A stretch of 64,000 nt of DNA from positions 3,038,001 to 3,102,000 of the forward strand of contig JBBCGI010000001.1 in NCBI GenBank assembly GCA_037200975.1, read 5' to 3'. Position 1 is the first letter of the stretch, and each line of letters starts with the position of its first letter. This document shows, in pieces, positions 60,601 through 64,000 of this stretch. The notes under the pieces were generated by a model. The model saw only the letters and a program-made list of their open reading frames with translations. It was not told where the DNA came from and made no database searches. Source of the DNA: Pseudomonadota bacterium (GTDB lineage Bacteria > Pseudomonadota > Gammaproteobacteria > Steroidobacterales > Steroidobacteraceae). The translations under genes and the position numbers were made by a program.

Positions 60601-63412
60601 GCAGCCGCCCGCGCCGGCTGCCTCGGTTCCTGTCGCGCCGGCGGTCGCGGCGCCTCCCGTTTCCTTTCCGTCCGCCGCGCCCACGTTAGCGGCGGAGGTA
60701 CCCGCGCCCGTCGCCGACGTGGTCGAAGACGTGGTCACGGATTTCGATCAGGAAATCGCCAGCATCTTCACGGACGAGGCCGTCGAGCTCATCGACGCCT
60801 CGCAGGGCGCGCTCGCGGAGTGGAACGAGAACCGCAGCAGCGTCGATGGACTCGATGCCCTGAAGCGCCCCTTGCATACGCTGAAGGGTGGCGCGCGCAT
60901 GGCGGGTCTGATGCCGATGGGCGACCTGAGCCATGAGTTGGAAACGCTCTTCATGCAGATCGACAGCGGGGTGATCCCGGCTGACGATCGTGCCTTTGGA
61001 CTCGCGCAGACGGCGCTCGACGAACTGGCGCGTATGCGCGAATCCGTCAGCACCGGCAAAGGGGTGACCACTGCGCGTGGCCTGATCGCAAAGATCCAGG
61101 CGTTGGCGCATCCGGGCAGTGCCGCTGCCGCGCCCGTCGCGCCAGCGCCCGTTGCCGCCGCGCCAGTACCGGCTCCTGTGGCTATCGCCTCGCCGCCGCC
61201 TCCCGAACCCGTCGCCATGGCGCCCGCGCCCGAACCCCTTCCGTTCTCACCGCCGCCGAAAGCCGCGCCGCCGTCCATTCCGACGTTGTCCGCAGTGCCG
61301 ACGCCGATGCCCATGTCACCGCCGCCGCCGCGCGACGAGGCCATTGCCGAACCGCCGGTGCTCGCGCCGGTGTGGGCGCCGCCGCCTGCGCCCGTCGAAG
61401 CGACCGTTCAAACACCACGAGCCGCAGTCGAGCCGCCGTCTGTCGTGATGCGTGCCGCGTCGAAAGATCCCGTGTCCGCGGGCTTCGCCAGGGAATCGAA
61501 GGACGGCGATGCCGCCGACGGTCCGCTGCTGCCGCCGGGCGCCGTGCCCCCGGGACGTGAACCGGCCGCCCCCGCCGATCGTCCCGAACTCGCGCGCGTC
61601 GACGCGGAGTTGCTGGATCAGCTGCTCAACAATTCCGGCGAAGCGAGCATCGCGCGCGCCCGCCTCGAACAGCAGATCGGCTCGATCGACTTCAACGTCG
61701 GCGAGCTGTCGCGCACCGTCACGCGCCTGAAGGAACAGCTGCGCAAGCTCGAGCTCGAAACCGAAGCGCAGATCCTGCATCGTTATGAAGAAGAGGGCGG
61801 GCAGCGCGGCGAATTCGATCCGCTCGAGCTCGATCGTTACTCGTCGATCCAGCAGTTCTCGCGCGGGCTGGCCGAAACCGCCAACGACGTCGGCAGCATT
61901 CAGCAGCTGCTCGAGAACCTGACGAAAGACACGCAGAACCTTCTGACCCAGCAGGCGCGCACCATCACCGAATTGCAGAACGGCCTCATGCGTACGCGCA
62001 TGGTGCCGTTCCAGCGCCACGTGCAGCGTCTCGCGCGCATCGTGCGCCAGGCGGCGACGGATACGAACAAGAAGGCCGAGCTCGCGATCGAGGGTGCCTC
62101 CGGCGAACTGGATAGGCAGGTGCTCGAGCGCATGATGCCGCCGTTCGAACACATGCTGCGCAACGCGGTGGCGCACGGCATCGAGAAGCCCGACGATCGC
62201 AAGAAAGCCGGCAAGGACGAGAGCGGCACGATCACGATCGCGCTGCATCGCGAAGGCTCGGAAGTCGTCGTGGAAGTGTCCGATGACGGCGCCGGCATGA
62301 ATCTGAAAGCGATCCGCGACAAAGGCATCTCGCTCGGGATGGTGCGGGCGGATCAGCAGCTCTCCGACGAAGACATCATGCAGCTGGTGCTCGAGCCCGG
62401 TTTTTCGACGGCCGGTGTGGTCAGCACGTTGTCCGGACGCGGCGTCGGCATGGACGTGGTCGCGAGCGAGATCAAGAAGCTCGGCGGCGCGCTGCACATG
62501 GAGACGAAGCTCGGCGAGGGTTCGCGCTTCATCATCCGGCTGCCGCTGACGCTGGCGATTTCCCACGCGCTGATCCTGCGCGCCAACGATGAGTTGTATG
62601 CGCTGCCACTGCCCACCGTCGAAGGGGTGGTGCGGTTGTCGCGCTCGGAAGTGGAAGCGCACCTGGGCGCCGAGGCGCTGCCGTTCGAATACGGCGGGCA
62701 GAAGTACAAATTCCAGCACCTGGCGTTCTACGTCGGGCGTGAGCCGGGTCCGTTGCCGGATGGCGATGTGACCGTGCCCGTCATCCTGGTGCGCGCCGGC
62801 GAACACTCCACGGGGCTCGTTACCGACGAGCTGGTTGGCAGTCGCGAGATCGTGGTGAAGAGCGTCGGCCCGCAGATCGCGGCGATCCGCGGCATTTCCG
62901 GCGCCACGATTCTGGGCGACGGCCGCATCGTCATCATTCTCGACATCGGCGCGCTGGTGCGCACCGATTTCCGCGCGCGCACGGAACCGGTGATGCCGCG
63001 CGAGAAGACCGACACCCGCTCGGTCGCGCTGGTCGTCGACGACTCGATCACCGTGCGGCGCGTGACGCAGCGCCTGCTCGAACGCAACGGCATGCGTGTG
63101 CTGACCGCGCGCGACGGCGTGGACGCGATGGAAATGCTTCAGGAGCACACCCCGGACATCATCCTGCTCGACATCGAGATGCCGCGTATGGACGGCTACG
63201 AAGTGGCGACGCAGGTACGCGCCGATCCGCGGCTGGCGGCGATCCCGATCATCATGATCACCTCGCGAGTCGGTGAGAAACACCGCGCGCGCGCCATCGA
63301 GATCGGCGTGGACGACTATCTCGGCAAGCCCTACCAGGAAGCGCAGCTGCTCGAGGCCATCGAACCGCTGATCGCGCGCCGGCGCGAACAGCACCTGCGC
63401 GAAGCTAACTAG
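57647..63412 (+). CDS. chpA: ChpA/PilL hybrid histidine kinase
   Basis: A 1,921-residue chemotaxis kinase. An N-terminal helical region contains a degenerate Hpt-like site (LHQVQGVLRLLE). Three further Hpt motifs stand near residues 670 (HTLKGSGRMVG), 885 (CHTLSGSSRMAE) and 1077 (HTLKGGARMAG). Pro/Ala-rich linkers follow (about 1150-1290). From about 1320 come the CheA dimerisation helices (LLDQLLNNSGEASIARARLE), an HATPase (N-box HMLRNAVAHGIE near 1502, DDGAGM, GRGVGMDVV), a CheW-like P5 domain and a C-terminal receiver (VVDDSITVRRVTQ near 1795, ILLDIEMPRMDGYE). Length is less than P. aeruginosa ChpA (about 2,470), so fewer Hpt repeats. It phosphorylates PilG and PilH. Confidence 0.95.
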   Translation: MPEVALQTLDLVGRELNNTLAEARTALETYVEQPENVVLLQRCVSDLHQVQGVLRLLEIFGAALLAEEMEQVTHYLLTPASQKNQAETLDALMRAMVQLPSYVERVLAGGRDLALVLLPLLNDLRAVRGSPLLSEGTLLLLNLKSDQQAAPIQPAAGEPALTVAQWARRLRTRFQLGLVGWIRGERTEQNLEILETVAHQLEQVATRQSVFQLWWVVGAVIEALRDGGLETGVSVKRLLGLADREILQLYTQGEGRYSQNPPVELLNNLLYYIARANSSGPKITAVRASFRLNELLNVDDSVEQERENLSAPSVKLMRTVSAAIREDLGKVKDVLDIFVRRGGQPAELEPQVGMLRKIGDTLGVLGLGELRQLVLEETSRLEAMAAGKTPADHAALVHIAATLINVEDRLDRDLIGLIVPKTAAPAADAELVDADFQQVQSAVLRECSVNLVRVKEAIASNVAGTLDVGALDAWPGLIAGMKAGLLMLGKTRAVEIVDGIARHLKELLQPGGTAVPPNYLDRLADAVVSLEYYMETLQAGRADPWYMLDNAQTCLSALTQMPKRVVPTVPPLGPEAYAATVLLADAGATARAHALQAGVVPPGAHGAPTLHQSAQQRVGGSKPIHIDPELLTLYIEEAREEVARIGKLFPAWEQNPLETDALAGVRRAFHTLKGSGRMVGATDIAEFAWAIENLLNKVIENTLQRSPAILATVRDAAALAGELVNALEANQAAPAKAQDIIDRAHALAANKGPSGAQTATMEILERTMDTRRDDVIDATNRVPTLQPPAAAASSPDAFPELTPAEGAMPEGNVEVIEDWAFNDPENQGGEEIVLSGPDEEPSADLQLREIYSRETQVNIAAVLRYVEIERTRAAPHGVSEEAYRACHTLSGSSRMAEARHGIRLTAPLEHWVRKSFDSGIGLETGDLDLLADCMNAMQSVASHLDESTGFFQSHGALLARIEQATDELEQRIVAAARAAELAAEPQPPAPAASVPVAPAVAAPPVSFPSAAPTLAAEVPAPVADVVEDVVTDFDQEIASIFTDEAVELIDASQGALAEWNENRSSVDGLDALKRPLHTLKGGARMAGLMPMGDLSHELETLFMQIDSGVIPADDRAFGLAQTALDELARMRESVSTGKGVTTARGLIAKIQALAHPGSAAAAPVAPAPVAAAPVPAPVAIASPPPPEPVAMAPAPEPLPFSPPPKAAPPSIPTLSAVPTPMPMSPPPPRDEAIAEPPVLAPVWAPPPAPVEATVQTPRAAVEPPSVVMRAASKDPVSAGFARESKDGDAADGPLLPPGAVPPGREPAAPADRPELARVDAELLDQLLNNSGEASIARARLEQQIGSIDFNVGELSRTVTRLKEQLRKLELETEAQILHRYEEEGGQRGEFDPLELDRYSSIQQFSRGLAETANDVGSIQQLLENLTKDTQNLLTQQARTITELQNGLMRTRMVPFQRHVQRLARIVRQAATDTNKKAELAIEGASGELDRQVLERMMPPFEHMLRNAVAHGIEKPDDRKKAGKDESGTITIALHREGSEVVVEVSDDGAGMNLKAIRDKGISLGMVRADQQLSDEDIMQLVLEPGFSTAGVVSTLSGRGVGMDVVASEIKKLGGALHMETKLGEGSRFIIRLPLTLAISHALILRANDELYALPLPTVEGVVRLSRSEVEAHLGAEALPFEYGGQKYKFQHLAFYVGREPGPLPDGDVTVPVILVRAGEHSTGLVTDELVGSREIVVKSVGPQIAAIRGISGATILGDGRIVIILDIGALVRTDFRARTEPVMPREKTDTRSVALVVDDSITVRRVTQRLLERNGMRVLTARDGVDAMEMLQEHTPDIILLDIEMPRMDGYEVATQVRADPRLAAIPIIMITSRVGEKHRARAIEIGVDDYLGKPYQEAQLLEAIEPLIARRREQHLREAN

Positions 63413-63420
63413 AGGCCCGT

Positions 63421-63897
63421 ATGGCTGAACGCATATCCGAGATCTACAGCCTGCTGATACCCCTGCTCGACGGGCGCCTCATCGTGCCGCGTTCGTGCGT
63501 GGCGGAGGTGGTGGGGTTCCAGACGCCCTCCGAAATGCCTGGCGCGCCGCCGTGGTACCTCGGCATGTTTGCCTGGGGCAGCCGGCAGATTCCGTTGATC
63601 TCTTTCGAAGGCACCTGTGGCCAGACCATTCCGCCGCTGACGGGCCGCACTCGCGTCGTGGTGTTGTTCGCGCTGGGTTCGCAGGTCGAGGGTGGCTACT
63701 ACGGCATGGTGTCGCAGGGCTTCCCGCAGCTGGTGCGTGTCAGCGCCGATATCCTGCGTCCCGATCCGACCAAGACCTTTCCGGAACGCACGCCGATCAT
63801 CTCTCAAGTGCGCATGATCAACGAAGCGCCATGGATTCCCGATCTCGAGCGCATCGAAGAGATGATCTCCGAGGAGACTTCCGTCCTCGTGGAATAG
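63421..63897 (+). CDS. chpC: CheW-like protein ChpC
   Basis: A 158-residue CheW-domain protein: YSLLIPLLDGRLIVPRSCVAEV, PPWYLGMFAWGSRQIPLISFE, RVVVLFALGS and YYGMVSQGFPQLVRV. Its place right after chpA matches chpC, an accessory adaptor in Pil-Chp; chpB, which lies between them in Pseudomonas, is absent. It starts eight bases after the chpA stop. A family B palindrome begins 22 bases after its stop. Confidence 0.88.
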   Translation: MAERISEIYSLLIPLLDGRLIVPRSCVAEVVGFQTPSEMPGAPPWYLGMFAWGSRQIPLISFEGTCGQTIPPLTGRTRVVVLFALGSQVEGGYYGMVSQGFPQLVRVSADILRPDPTKTFPERTPIISQVRMINEAPWIPDLERIEEMISEETSVLVE

Positions 63898-63919
63898 TGG
63901 TGCCGCGGGGAATTAGTGG

Positions 63920-64000
63920 TGCCGGGGTGCAATTCTCGTAATTGAGTCACCGCCGACTGCGCGCGATCGCTGGCTCAATTACGAGAATTGCACCCCGGCA
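63920..64000. repeat. long inverted repeat, family B, running to the window edge
   Basis: Arms of 27 bases, 63920-63946 and 63974-64000, are exact reverse complements around a 27-base loop that contains GCGATCGC. Core: GGGGTGCAATTCTCGTAATT. A partial direct repeat of GTGGTGCCG stands just left (63897-63905 and 63916-63924). The layout, a G-run followed by an AT-rich arm and its complement, is like that of family A. Confidence 0.85.

Noticed and set aside
61316-63394. A 692-codon minus-strand open frame inside chpA
   Set aside because: Same reason: a shadow of the kinase, ATPase and receiver domains, which are unmistakable on the plus strand.

Overview
The window is a stretch of high-GC chromosome from a gammaproteobacterium. 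The lineage evidence is a block with the same gene order as the Pseudomonas aeruginosa twitching region: yggT-proC-yggS-pilT-pilU, and later pyrB-ruvX-yqgE-tonB-gshB-pilG-pilH-pilI-pilJ-chpA-chpC. Family-level details (an OhrR-like regulator, an HU-like protein, paired DUF3857 transglutaminases) would suit a Steroidobacter/Nevskia/Xanthomonas-like genus; that placement is inference, not a measured result.

Layout. Bases 1-9713 hold a cell-surface glycan locus: a truncated methyltransferase, a Wzy-type polymerase, a GT-C-like membrane protein, then a tightly overlapping minus-strand run (DPPR-synthase-like UbiA enzyme, LPG-synthase-like flippase/transporter fold, OafA-type acyltransferase with SGNH tail, secreted alpha/beta hydrolase, Tat-exported beta-helix protein). 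Bases 10057-20193 are accessory: a cytoplasmic trypsin-plus-NUC endonuclease fusion, an active and a catalytically dead transglutaminase pair, a CAP-domain gene broken by an in-frame amber codon, and a low-GC membrane-anchored GH3 protein. Bases 20403-29239 carry mixed metabolic and regulatory genes, an OhrR-like regulator with two near-identical palindromic operators, and a compact structured RNA ending in a terminator. Bases 29674-40235 hold cell-wall and housekeeping genes (mltD, an L,D-transpeptidase, ppnN, an orphan ParA, htpG, an FKBP isomerase, an HU-like protein). Bases 40521-46049 are yggT-proC-yggS and, divergently, three consecutive PilT/PilU-type ATPases.

Bases 46050-49340 are the most unusual part: a promoter and hairpin-rich transcript, a tRNA-His-like element with a normal core but a poor acceptor stem and U at position 37, a strongly folded leader, a slipin (SPFH) gene, an intercistronic hairpin, the RNA ligase gene rtcB and a terminator. 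This looks like an RNA-repair cassette carrying its own tRNA mimic, inserted between pilU and the pyr genes. The rest (49344-63897) is a pyrimidine/glutathione/TonB operon followed by the Pil-Chp chemosensory operon, which here lacks pilK and chpB and has a PilJ without a periplasmic sensor domain.

Three long perfect inverted repeats of two sequence families (32044-32116, 39772-39833 and 63920-64000) mark intergenic mobile palindromes.
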